A stretch of 64,000 nt of DNA from Jiulongibacter sp024742395 (GTDB lineage: Bacteria > Bacteroidota > Bacteroidia > Cytophagales > Spirosomataceae). This document shows positions 27,536-35,231 of this stretch, piece after piece; position 1 is the first letter of the stretch; each line of letters starts with the position of its first letter. Under the pieces are notes generated by a model. That model made no database searches and was not told the origin of the DNA. It saw only the letters and a list, made by a program, of their open reading frames with translations. The position numbers were made by a program, and so were the translations under genes. Where the stretch lies: positions 3,286,001 to 3,350,000 of the forward strand of contig OZ252236.1 of the NCBI GenBank assembly GCA_965249455.1, given 5' to 3'.

Positions 27536-28540
27536 ATGAAGAAAGATTTTTTAAGGCTGGTTAAAAACATTCTTCTCTTCGGGAGCCCTGTCTTGCTGTT
27601 AGCAGTCTCCTACTTCATATTTGACCCCTTTCATGTGTTAAAACACTATGAAAGCTATCTAGACAACTACCTCAAAAGCTACAATAGAAACCGAATTAGC
27701 ACCCAGATTTTCTTAAATAATAACGATTCCCTGCAGTACCGTTCTTTCATTTTTGGCAGTTCCAGAAGTAGCGTTTTTTATACTCAGGATTGGGCTAATT
27801 ATATCAAGGATGAATACGCTTATCATTTTGATGCCTCAAACGAAGATATTACCGGAATCTATCAGAAACTGATGTTTATAAATGAACAGGGCAATCCAAT
27901 AGATAATGCTTTGATCATTTTAGATGGAGAAAGTTTTAACCCTTATGTTGATCATGATAATTCAATCATACATATTCGGGATTGGAGATGGAGCGGAGAA
28001 AATCGTTTTCTATATCATTTGACCTTTTTTAAAGCCTTTTTCAAAGATTTATATTTTATCAAATACTTTGACACCTTGATTTCACAAGAATACAAGGACT
28101 ACATGTATGGCTCTTTTGAGAATAAACACATGCTTTATACGCCCATAAATAATGATTTCATTTTTCAGGGTTATATTGACCAGATCAAGGAAGATTCCCT
28201 GGGCTATTATTCCAGAGATTTGTTTTATGAAAGAGATGAGCAAGAAGAAATGAATCCTGTATACATTGATGAGGAAGAAGAACTCAGAATGCTCAAAGAA
28301 ATTAAAAGCCTTTTTGATCAAAAAAAGACCAATTATAAAATAGTCTTTGGGCCGGGTTATGACCAAAAAAAACTACATAATGAAGATTTAGAAAAGGTCA
28401 AAGAAATATTTGGGACAGATAAGGTTTTCGATTATACAGGTCAAAACAAATTCACCAGTTCCTTATCAAACTTTTACGAGATATATCATTATAAGCCTTT
28501 GGTAGCCAGAGAAATTATGGACTCCATCTATGTGAAATAA
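27536..28540 (+). CDS. Membrane-anchored SGNH-like partner of the MBOAT acyltransferase
   Basis: This 334-residue protein has an N-terminal membrane helix (about residues 10-30, ILLFGSPVLLLAVSYFIF) and an extracytoplasmic domain with FGSSRSS near residue 80, a variant of the SGNH block I serine motif, followed by FDASNEDITG and a LDGESFNP segment. The gene order, MBOAT then a type-II anchored SGNH-like protein with no spacing, matches the AlgI/AlgJ and DltB/DltD arrangement, where the second protein completes acyl transfer to the polymer. No close named family is recognised, so the role is inferred from context. A C-terminal H.KPLVARE motif could hold the catalytic His. Confidence 0.7.
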   Translation: MKKDFLRLVKNILLFGSPVLLLAVSYFIFDPFHVLKHYESYLDNYLKSYNRNRISTQIFLNNNDSLQYRSFIFGSSRSSVFYTQDWANYIKDEYAYHFDASNEDITGIYQKLMFINEQGNPIDNALIILDGESFNPYVDHDNSIIHIRDWRWSGENRFLYHLTFFKAFFKDLYFIKYFDTLISQEYKDYMYGSFENKHMLYTPINNDFIFQGYIDQIKEDSLGYYSRDLFYERDEQEEMNPVYIDEEEELRMLKEIKSLFDQKKTNYKIVFGPGYDQKKLHNEDLEKVKEIFGTDKVFDYTGQNKFTSSLSNFYEIYHYKPLVAREIMDSIYVK

Positions 28541-28559
28541 GTTCTCCTCGTTATCCTTC

Positions 28560-28604
28560 TGTGATAAGTATCACGTTTTTCAGATTTAATTGTATTTAGC
28601 TTTG
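28560..28604 (+). promoter_or_regulatory. Crp/Fnr-type operator and promoter for the sulfur cluster, site 1
   Basis: The dyad TGTGATAAGTATCACG (28560-28575, centre 28567.5) fits TGTRAY-N4-RTYACA except for the last base. A -7 box TAGCTTTG (28597-28604) of the Bacteroidota TAnnTTTG type begins exactly 29.5 bp from the dyad centre, which places the dyad at about -41.5. The predicted start is near 28609, 16 bases before the TTG start of the cytochrome gene. Same arrangement as at 31842-31886 and 34325-34369. Confidence 0.7.
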
Positions 28605-28624
28605 TTTATTAGTGAATTTACTAT

Positions 28625-29656
28625 TTGGACAACAAAGCAAAACTTCTTCGAGAAGCCAATTTTGGTTTAGGACTGCTAAAAATACTTTTAGCCGCATTTT
28701 TATTGATTATACCCGCTATTTTCCTTTGGACACAATTTAATAAAGAATGGCCTGAAGAGAAGGAGATTAAGCCACAGGTGTATACGCCTAAAGTTAAACT
28801 ATCAATAGCCCCGTCAATAAATAGATTATCACGAGATCCAAATAAAGAACAGTTGCTTTACGGGCAGGAATTGATTCGTAATACCGCTTATTATATAGGA
28901 TTTAACGGAACTAAAAAGCAAATAACGAACGGGCTTAATTGCCAGAATTGTCATTTAGATGCAGGTCAAAAACCTTGGGGTAATAATTATCTAGGTGTGG
29001 CCTCGTCCTATCCTCAAATTAGAAAAAGGTCAAATAAAATGACTGATGTCTACGGCCGGATAAATGGCTGTTTAAGCCGAAGCCTAAACGGACAAACACT
29101 GGACAGTACCGATACTGAAATGAAGGCCATGGCTGCCTACATTAACTGGTTGGGACAAGACATACCGAAAGGATACAAGGCAAAAGGGGCTAAAGTTTAT
29201 CCTATAGAATTTCTTGATAGAGCGGCAAGTCCAGAGAACGGAAAACGGGTTTATGAAACCAAATGTATGGTTTGCCATCAACAAAATGGAGAGGGGATCT
29301 TGTCTGAAAACAAGCGGAGCTATACGTATCCGCCATTGTGGGGAAAGCATTCGTACAATGACGGAGCTGGCCTTTACAGGTTGTCAAAATTCGCCGGATA
29401 TGCGAAAATGAACATGCCTTTTGGCGTAACACATGAGAACCCGCAGCTATCCGATGAAGAAGCCTGGGATTTGGCGGCATATGTAAATAGTATGCCAAGA
29501 CCTGAGAAAGATAAATCAAACGACTGGCCGAATTTTGCGGATAAACCAATAGATCATCCTTTTGGCCCTTATGCTGATCCATTTTCAGAAGAGCAGCACA
29601 AGTACGGACCTTATAAACCAATTAAAGAATGGTACGAAAACCAAAATATACGATGA
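28625..29656 (+). CDS. tsdA: TsdA-type dihaem cytochrome c, probable thiosulfate dehydrogenase
   Basis: The 343-residue protein has an N-terminal membrane anchor (about residues 14-36) and two cytochrome c domains: haem motifs Cys106-Cys109-His110 (CQNCH) and Cys214-Cys217-His218 (CMVCH). The surroundings match TsdA: GQELIRNTAYYIG, NCQNCHLDAG, then DVYGRINGCLSRSLNG, where Cys149 aligns with the unusual Cys axial ligand of haem 1, and KMNMPFG, where Met264 or Met262 would ligate haem 2. TsdA joins two thiosulfates into tetrathionate (or does the reverse) in the periplasm. The start is TTG at 28625. It is first of the sulfur cluster and overlaps the next gene as ATGA. Family confident; reaction direction unknown. 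Confidence 0.85.
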   Translation: MDNKAKLLREANFGLGLLKILLAAFLLIIPAIFLWTQFNKEWPEEKEIKPQVYTPKVKLSIAPSINRLSRDPNKEQLLYGQELIRNTAYYIGFNGTKKQITNGLNCQNCHLDAGQKPWGNNYLGVASSYPQIRKRSNKMTDVYGRINGCLSRSLNGQTLDSTDTEMKAMAAYINWLGQDIPKGYKAKGAKVYPIEFLDRAASPENGKRVYETKCMVCHQQNGEGILSENKRSYTYPPLWGKHSYNDGAGLYRLSKFAGYAKMNMPFGVTHENPQLSDEEAWDLAAYVNSMPRPEKDKSNDWPNFADKPIDHPFGPYADPFSEEQHKYGPYKPIKEWYENQNIR

Positions 29657-30063
29657 AAAATAGCTTAATCCTTTTACTTCTCTTTTTAAGTATGAGCCTT
29701 GGTGCTCTGGCTCAAAACAGCCATAAAATTGTCTTTCAGTTGGCCACAGCTGATGAAAAAGAGCAAAGTTCTTTAACTAGACAATTAAACAATGTCTTGA
29801 ATTACTGGCCAAAAGCTGAAATAGAAGTAGTGGTGCATAGTGGGGCTATTGAATTTATGATGTCAGAAAAAAGTATTGCTGCAAAGGAGATTCCTGAGTT
29901 AATGAAACGCGGCGTTCAGTTTGCAGTTTGTCAAAACACAATGAAAAGAAAGGGAGTAACCGAAGAGCAAATAATCAGCGGAGCAAAGTATGTCCCGGTT
30001 GGAATTGCTGAAATAGTCATCAAGCAAGAAGAAGGCTTTGCGTATATAAAAGCAGGATACTAA
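29653..30063 (+). CDS. Exported DsrE-family sulfur-carrier-like protein
   Basis: From the ATG at 29653, which overlaps the tsdA stop as ATGA, the protein is 136 residues with a clear signal peptide (MKNSLILLLLFLSMSLGALAQ). The mature domain is a DsrE/DsrF-like fold: HKIVFQLATADEKEQ, VVVHSGAIEFM, and GVQFAVCQNTMKRKG with Cys93, the single conserved cysteine expected to carry persulfide, then VPVGIAEIVIKQEEGFAYIKAGY. An ATG at 29629 would start inside tsdA and spoil the signal peptide, so it is rejected. Translational coupling to tsdA and the SoxB-like gene 53 bp downstream point to periplasmic handling of sulfane sulfur. Confidence 0.88.
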   Translation: MKNSLILLLLFLSMSLGALAQNSHKIVFQLATADEKEQSSLTRQLNNVLNYWPKAEIEVVVHSGAIEFMMSEKSIAAKEIPELMKRGVQFAVCQNTMKRKGVTEEQIISGAKYVPVGIAEIVIKQEEGFAYIKAGY

Positions 30064-30116
30064 GCAGATAGCAGCCGACTTTATCAACAAATTTTATTAA
30101 CCTAAACCTATTGAAC

Positions 30117-31790
30117 ATGAGTAACAGAAGAGATTTTTTAAAGAAAGGTGTTTTGAGTGGATTGGCTACAGCTGTTCCAATTTCAGGGGTTTTGGCCTCG
30201 GATAATTTTCCTTCAAATAAACAAATACTGTTAAAGGAAGAAAGCGGTACTATTACTTTGCTTCAAACTACAGATGTACATTGTCAGATACACCCACATG
30301 ATGAACTCTTTTGGGAAAATGAAGAACTGACCTTTCGAAAAGCAGGAGGCTATGCCCACATGGCTTCGGTTATTAATAAAATCAGGAAGGAAAATCCCAA
30401 TACCATTACTATAGATACCGGTGACATGTTTCAGGGATCTGAGCTTTCAGATAAAACTCAGGGTGATGCCCTGGTGCCTATTTTAAATGAAATTAACTAC
30501 GATATCTATACCCCGGGAAACTGGGAGGTTATTTATTACAAGCAAAAAATGCAAAAACTTTTAGGTGGTTTAAACGCCCCTAAGGTATGTGCTAATATGT
30601 TTCACGACAAAGGGGATGGAACACCGGGAGAACCGATTTTTCAGCCCTATCAGACAATCACAAAACTTGGCGTTAAAATTGGCTTTCTTGGGTATACTGA
30701 CCATTTAGTACCAAAAAGGCAACCACCTGCATTAAGCAAAGGAATCATTTATACCAAACCCGAAGAGAACATCAGGCATTATATTGATTTATTGAGAGAT
30801 CAGGAACAATGTGACCTCGTTATCATTCTGTCTCATTTAGGTCTATCGCAGCAAATAGCCCTGGCTAATAACCCTAAATGTGAAGGAATAGATTATATTT
30901 TTGGCGGAGACACTCATGAAAGAATCAGAAAACCAATACAGTGTACATATGCAAAAGTGGTAGAACCTGGAGCCTTCAGCTCTTTTGTGGGCAGACTAGA
31001 TCTTAAAGTAAAAAAAGGGAAAATCGTTGAGGAAAAGTATGAGCTAATTGAAGTAAAACCTGACATTTATCCTGCCGACAAAGAAGTTGCTAAAATTATA
31101 AAAAAGCACGAAAAGCCCTACCTGGATAGCATTAATGAAGTTTTAGGCTACTCTACCCTGCCTCTGTATAGAAACTTTGTGATAGAAAACACAATGGACA
31201 CTCTGGTTATTGACGCACTGAAGTGGAAAACCGGCGTTGATATAGCTTTATCCAACGGTTTCCGTTTTTGCCCTCCTCGAACTCCTGACAAAAATGGTCT
31301 TGTTCCTATAACTCAAGGCTATCTTTTCGACATGCTTCCGGTTAACTCTCCTGTGAGAATTGGTACTATTAAAGGAGACAGTATAATACCTTGGCTTGAA
31401 AGGGAATTAGAAAACGTATTTGCAAAAGATGCCTCACGCCGTTTTGGCGGATGGGTGGTCAAATTCAGAGGAATGGAGCTTGAGTTTTATGGCTTTAAAC
31501 CAATGGGCGAAAAGGTAGCGAAAGTGACCATTGGCGGTAAACCTATTGACCCGGAAAAAGACTATACTGTCTGTGCTTGTGAAAGAGAAGGAGACCCCGA
31601 CGATGCAATCTGCAGAATGAGAAATGTAAGAAATACCTACTCAGAAAAGTATACTCTACATGATGCAGTAAGAGAGTATCTCAAAGAGCACTCTCCGGTA
31701 ACTCCTACCCCCAAAGGGAGTTTGAAAATATTGGATGGTGATCAACGGCTTTTATCACAGGTTTGGGGTGTAGACTATACTTTCTCGTAA
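30117..31790 (+). CDS. soxB: SoxB-like Tat-exported metallophosphoesterase, candidate thiosulfohydrolase
   Basis: From ATG 30117 the protein is 557 residues. It opens with a twin-arginine signal (SNRRDFLKKGVLSGLATAVP). The calcineurin-type metal site follows: TTDVHCQI (Asp53, His55), TGDMFQGS (Asp103), GNWEVIYYK, SHLG, and GGDTHERI, then a 5'-nucleotidase C-terminal domain (RNFVIENTMDTLVIDALKWKTGVDIALSNGFRF). In ordinary 5'-nucleotidases the third motif is GNHE; here it is GNWE (Asn135, Trp136), close to the GHWEFTY of SoxB. SoxB frees sulfate from thiosulfate bound to SoxYZ. SoxYZ, SoxXA and SoxCD are absent nearby, so the substrate carrier is unknown. The upstream in-frame TTG at 30111 is a less likely start. 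Confidence 0.75.
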   Translation: MSNRRDFLKKGVLSGLATAVPISGVLASDNFPSNKQILLKEESGTITLLQTTDVHCQIHPHDELFWENEELTFRKAGGYAHMASVINKIRKENPNTITIDTGDMFQGSELSDKTQGDALVPILNEINYDIYTPGNWEVIYYKQKMQKLLGGLNAPKVCANMFHDKGDGTPGEPIFQPYQTITKLGVKIGFLGYTDHLVPKRQPPALSKGIIYTKPEENIRHYIDLLRDQEQCDLVIILSHLGLSQQIALANNPKCEGIDYIFGGDTHERIRKPIQCTYAKVVEPGAFSSFVGRLDLKVKKGKIVEEKYELIEVKPDIYPADKEVAKIIKKHEKPYLDSINEVLGYSTLPLYRNFVIENTMDTLVIDALKWKTGVDIALSNGFRFCPPRTPDKNGLVPITQGYLFDMLPVNSPVRIGTIKGDSIIPWLERELENVFAKDASRRFGGWVVKFRGMELEFYGFKPMGEKVAKVTIGGKPIDPEKDYTVCACEREGDPDDAICRMRNVRNTYSEKYTLHDAVREYLKEHSPVTPTPKGSLKILDGDQRLLSQVWGVDYTFS

Positions 31791-31841
31791 TTAGAATTCT
31801 GATAATTAGACAGTTACCTCAAAATATTTGTCATTAAGGAG

Positions 31842-31886
31842 TGTAACGTTTGTTACACTCTTTAGGCTGTGCTTAGTCTAATTTTG
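31842..31886 (+). promoter_or_regulatory. Crp/Fnr-type operator and promoter, site 2, before the porin gene
   Basis: The dyad TGTAACGTTTGTTACA (31842-31857, centre 31849.5) is a perfect match to TGTRAY-N4-RTYACA and extends to a 9-bp-armed inverted repeat (31839-31860). The -7 box TAATTTTG (31879-31886) starts 29.5 bp from the centre, as at the other two sites. The predicted start near 31891 leaves only about 7 bases before the ATG at 31898. The hairpin could also end transcripts coming from the SoxB-like gene, but it lacks a T run. Confidence 0.7.
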
Positions 31887-31897
31887 TGATTAATATC

Positions 31898-33235
31898 ATG
31901 AAAAAGTTTCTATACATACTCTTTCTGATGAGTTCATCCGGCCTTTTAGAGGCTCAGGATTCTCTTGGCAATTCACTGAGAACATTTTTGCGAAATGGCC
32001 AAGTTAATGGTAAGACCAGAATCTATTTTATGGAAACCAATAATGAATTTCCTCTAAGCGATTATCATGGTTTAGGCATAGGGGCTGGTATTGGTTATAC
32101 CACGCCGACCTTCAAGGGATTTTCAGCAGCAATGAGTGGTTATTTTGTTTTGAATGCTTATTCCTCAGATTTTAATCAGTTAGATTCAGTCACTCAAAAC
32201 CCAAACAGGTATGAACTGGGTCTTTTTGATGTCACGGATCCCGGAAATACGTCGAATCTCTACCGGCTTGAAAACCTGTGGATAAGATATAAAAAAGACG
32301 AAGTAGATCTTCACTACGGTCAATATGTGCCAGATTATGAATTTATCAATCCGCAGGACGGACGCATGAGCCCTACCATGGTTAGAGGTTTTGATGGCAA
32401 ATGGAACAAAGGCAATAGTCTGGTAAACCTGGCTTTCATACATGCTATTTCTCCTCGGTCTACTGTAAAATGGTATGCTGTAGAAGAAACTTTTGGTATT
32501 TATCCTACGGGGCGTTCTAAAGATGGCAGCTCTTCTGATTATACCGGCAATATTCAATCGGCTGGAATTCTTTTGGCAGAAATCTCTCAACGCCTTAAAC
32601 CAAATCTAAGCCTAAAGCTAGGTTCCATGACGGTTATGAATGTTTTTCAAACCTGGACCGTCAACCTGGATTACAAAAAAGCCGGTTGGGGTATAAAACT
32701 ATTGACGATTCAACAACAGGCTCTCAATAAAAATACAAACAATACCTACTATGACGAGTCTGACGGTGCCTTAATTTTTAGTGGTCGTATGGAGAAGAAT
32801 TTTAAAAAATGGAACACCAATATTAATTATACCCGAATTGCAGACAAAGGCCGTTTTCTAATGCCAAGAGAATGGGGTAGAGAGCCTCTTTACACTTTTT
32901 TACCAAGGGAAAGAAATGAAGGCCTGGCCAATGTACATGCCTTTTCATTTCAAGTTCAAAACAAGGTAAATGAACATTTATCCGGGTTTATTGGAGCAGG
33001 GAGATACTTATTGCCTGAGGCAGCAGACGCCACACGGAATAAATATGCCATCCCATCCTATAATCAGCTGAATCTGATGCTCGACTACCACTTTAATAAT
33101 TTTCTTGAAGGGGCCTCCTTCAAAGCATTATACGTTCGTAAACAGGCCTTTGACAATCATTTAGAGAACCCCAAGTTTGTTTTCAATAAAGTAAATCTGG
33201 GACTCGTCAATCTAATTTTTAATTACACTTTTTAA
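31898..33235 (+). CDS. OprD-like outer-membrane porin
   Basis: From ATG 31898 the protein is 445 residues with a signal peptide (MKKFLYILFLMSSSGLLEAQ); a GTG 12 bases earlier would add MINI. The mature protein consists of amphipathic strands with aromatic girdles (GLGIGAGIGYTTPTFKGFSAAMSGYFV, LRLENLWIRYKKDEVDLHYGQY, LNLMLDYHFNNFLEGASFKALYVRK) and ends in Phe (LIFNYTF), the mark of outer-membrane barrels. The strand pattern is that of OprD-family porins. Position inside the sulfur cluster, with its own shared-type promoter, suggests uptake of thiosulfate or another sulfur oxyanion; this is inference. Confidence 0.8.
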   Translation: MKKFLYILFLMSSSGLLEAQDSLGNSLRTFLRNGQVNGKTRIYFMETNNEFPLSDYHGLGIGAGIGYTTPTFKGFSAAMSGYFVLNAYSSDFNQLDSVTQNPNRYELGLFDVTDPGNTSNLYRLENLWIRYKKDEVDLHYGQYVPDYEFINPQDGRMSPTMVRGFDGKWNKGNSLVNLAFIHAISPRSTVKWYAVEETFGIYPTGRSKDGSSSDYTGNIQSAGILLAEISQRLKPNLSLKLGSMTVMNVFQTWTVNLDYKKAGWGIKLLTIQQQALNKNTNNTYYDESDGALIFSGRMEKNFKKWNTNINYTRIADKGRFLMPREWGREPLYTFLPRERNEGLANVHAFSFQVQNKVNEHLSGFIGAGRYLLPEAADATRNKYAIPSYNQLNLMLDYHFNNFLEGASFKALYVRKQAFDNHLENPKFVFNKVNLGLVNLIFNYTF

Positions 33236-33243
33236 ATCAAATT

Positions 33244-33810
33244 ATGATCGAATTTATTAAACAACCATGGCCATGGTATGTGGCAGGTCCTCTCATCGGA
33301 TTAACCGTTCCTTTGCTTTTGCTATTAGGCAATAAGTCGCTTGGAATTTCCTCCTCACTAAGACACGTCTGTGCCATGTGTGTTCCGGCCGGCATCAAGT
33401 TTTTTGACTACAATTGGAGAAAAGAAGTCTGGAATCTCTTTTTTGTAGCAGGTATTATTGGCGGAGCCTTCATCGCCACCCAATTTCTGGCCAATGATGA
33501 ACCCATTATATTGGGTGAATTAACTAAAAGTCGCCTTAGTTCTTATGGGCTGACTGATTTAGGCGGTCTCATACCTTCTGAACTTTTTGGTATTGATCAG
33601 ATCCTATCTTTTAAGGGTTTTGTATTCTTCGTATTGGGTGGATTTATGGTTGGCTTTGGTACAAGATATGCCGGAGGCTGCACCAGTGGCCATACCATTA
33701 TGGGGCTTTCTAATCTTCAGTGGCCCTCTTTGGTAGCTACCATTTGTTTTATGATTGGAGGCTTTGCCATGACACATTTGATCTTACCTCACTTATTTAA
33801 GTTGTTTTAA
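33244..33810 (+). CDS. YeeE/YedE-family transporter, N-terminal half, probable thiosulfate uptake
   Basis: This 188-residue integral membrane protein has about five hydrophobic helices and the YeeE/YedE signature GFGTRYAGGCTSGHTIMG with Cys146 in GCTSGH, plus GISSSLRHVCAMC near residues 36-48. In the characterised thiosulfate transporter TsuA (YeeE) conserved cysteines pass thiosulfate through the membrane. Here the two pseudo-symmetric halves of that protein are separate genes: the next gene, 18 bp on, supplies the second half. It starts 8 bp after the porin stop. Confidence 0.88.
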   Translation: MIEFIKQPWPWYVAGPLIGLTVPLLLLLGNKSLGISSSLRHVCAMCVPAGIKFFDYNWRKEVWNLFFVAGIIGGAFIATQFLANDEPIILGELTKSRLSSYGLTDLGGLIPSELFGIDQILSFKGFVFFVLGGFMVGFGTRYAGGCTSGHTIMGLSNLQWPSLVATICFMIGGFAMTHLILPHLFKLF

Positions 33811-33828
33811 TCCTTAACCTCTGCAAAA

Positions 33829-34311
33829 ATGAATAAAGAAATTATTGAAAAATTACCTGAAGCTTGTGAAGCTCCTAATTCTCAAAAAGAAAAAGAGGGC
33901 TTTATGGGTAACCTAAAATACCTACTCATAGGTGCAGTCTTTGGTCTCGTTTTTATCAAAGGGGAAATTGTTTCCTGGTACAGAATTCAGGAAATGTTCC
34001 TGTTAGATAGTTTTCATATGTATGGGGTCATTGGCTCAGCAGTTATAACAGGCGTAATCTCCGTCTTTCTTATCAAAAGATTCAATATCAAAACCATCCA
34101 CGGAGAAGAAGTGGTTATCAAACCAAAGGTCTTTAATAAAGGACAGGTCTATGGAGGCTTAATTTTTGGTCTTGGCTGGGCTTTAACCGGAGCATGCCCG
34201 GGTCCTTTATATGCACAATTAGGTGCCGGGTATTTCGGTATTGTCATTACTATCCTATCGGCCATTGCCGGGGTATGGGTATTTGGTAAATACAGAGACA
34301 AACTTATTTAA
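33829..34311 (+). CDS. YeeE/YedE-family transporter, C-terminal half
   Basis: The 160-residue membrane protein has a short charged start (about 25 residues) and four helices, with GLIFGLGWALTGACPGPLYAQLGAG near the C-terminus; Cys123 in GACPG is the second conserved cysteine site of YeeE-type thiosulfate transporters. It probably forms one channel with the preceding protein. A third dyad/promoter unit follows its stop, so this pair ends the porin transcript or is read through. Confidence 0.88.
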   Translation: MNKEIIEKLPEACEAPNSQKEKEGFMGNLKYLLIGAVFGLVFIKGEIVSWYRIQEMFLLDSFHMYGVIGSAVITGVISVFLIKRFNIKTIHGEEVVIKPKVFNKGQVYGGLIFGLGWALTGACPGPLYAQLGAGYFGIVITILSAIAGVWVFGKYRDKLI

Positions 34312-34324
34312 GCGTAAATCTCAA

Positions 34325-34369
34325 TGTAACATGGGTCACTGTCTGCAGCCTGTGGCTTAAGTATTTTTG
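34325..34369 (+). promoter_or_regulatory. Crp/Fnr-type operator and promoter, site 3, before the TauE/SafE gene
   Basis: The dyad TGTAACATGGGTCACT (34325-34340, centre 34332.5) fits TGTRAY-N4-RTYACA at all but the last base. The -7 box TATTTTTG (34362-34369) starts 29.5 bp from the centre, again the same spacing. The predicted start near 34374 leaves about 18 bases before the ATG at 34392. Confidence 0.7.
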
Positions 34370-34391
34370 TATACGTTAAAGAAGAAGATAA

Positions 34392-35186
34392 ATGACAGAG
34401 ATTATAGGATTTGCATTAGCCATTGTAATAGGAATCAGCTTAGGTCTGATAGGTGGCGGTGGTAGCATCCTTACTTTACCAATACTGGTTTATTTGCTGG
34501 GAATTAATCCGGTATTAAGTACAGCCTATTCACTTTTCGTAGTGGGTTCCACCTCATTGATTGGCTCTTTTACATACATGAAAAAACGGCTTGTTAATTA
34601 TAAAACAGCCATCATTTTTGCTATACCTTCTTTTATAGCCGTGTTCTTGACCAGGAAATACCTGATGCCAGCTATACCTGAAGAGTTATTCCAACTTGGT
34701 TCTTTCGTAGTTACAAAAGATTTGGCCATTATGGTACTCTTTGCATTAGTGATGCTAATGGCTTCGTACTCAATGATAACAGATAATAAGCCTGAGTCTG
34801 CAGAAGATGGTGTTCTAAAGTTTAACTACCCACTCATTGCGGCAGAAGGGCTGGTAGTAGGAACCCTAACGGGTGTTGTAGGTGCCGGTGGTGGCTTTTT
34901 GATCATTCCTGCATTAGTGCTTTTGGTACGTCTACCAATGAAAATGGCAGTGGGTACATCACTATTAATCATTGCTGCGAAATCATTGATTGGTTTCATG
35001 GGAGACGTAGGAAATCAGGTTATTGATTGGCAATTCTTGTTGACCTTTACGGGGTTATCAATTGTAGGTATTTTTATAGGCACCTACCTAACGAAATACA
35101 TCCCCGGGGCCAAATTGAAAAAGTTCTTTGGGTGGTTTGTATTGGCTATGGCGGTTTATATACTTCTCAAAGAAATAGTACTCTAA
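34392..35186 (+). CDS. TauE/SafE-family sulfite/sulfonate exporter
   Basis: This 264-residue protein has seven to eight predicted helices in two similar halves, each with the family glycine motif (GISLGLIGGGGSILTLPILVYLLG at the start, GTLTGVVGAGGGFLIIPALVLLVR in the middle). TauE/SafE proteins export sulfite, sulfoacetate or related organosulfur anions. In this cluster the likely job is removal of sulfite made by the persulfide dioxygenase encoded 45 bp downstream. It has its own shared-type promoter. Confidence 0.9.
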   Translation: MTEIIGFALAIVIGISLGLIGGGGSILTLPILVYLLGINPVLSTAYSLFVVGSTSLIGSFTYMKKRLVNYKTAIIFAIPSFIAVFLTRKYLMPAIPEELFQLGSFVVTKDLAIMVLFALVMLMASYSMITDNKPESAEDGVLKFNYPLIAAEGLVVGTLTGVVGAGGGFLIIPALVLLVRLPMKMAVGTSLLIIAAKSLIGFMGDVGNQVIDWQFLLTFTGLSIVGIFIGTYLTKYIPGAKLKKFFGWFVLAMAVYILLKEIVL

Positions 35187-35231
35187 ACTTAATTAAGATT
35201 AAAACAGTTTTAAATAGATAACACATTCATC

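Noticed and set aside
29202..29621. 139-codon minus-strand frame opposite tsdA
   Set aside because: Antisense to the haem-binding coding sequence; no signal, motif or start context of its own.
31839..31860. Reading the dyad before the porin only as a terminator of the SoxB-like gene
   Set aside because: It lacks a following T run, and its position 29.5 bp before a TAnnTTTG box matches two other sites that cannot fold as strong terminators; a regulatory role is favoured.
32186..32590. 134-codon minus-strand frame opposite the porin
   Set aside because: Composition is that of a shadow of a beta-barrel gene and no domain is visible.
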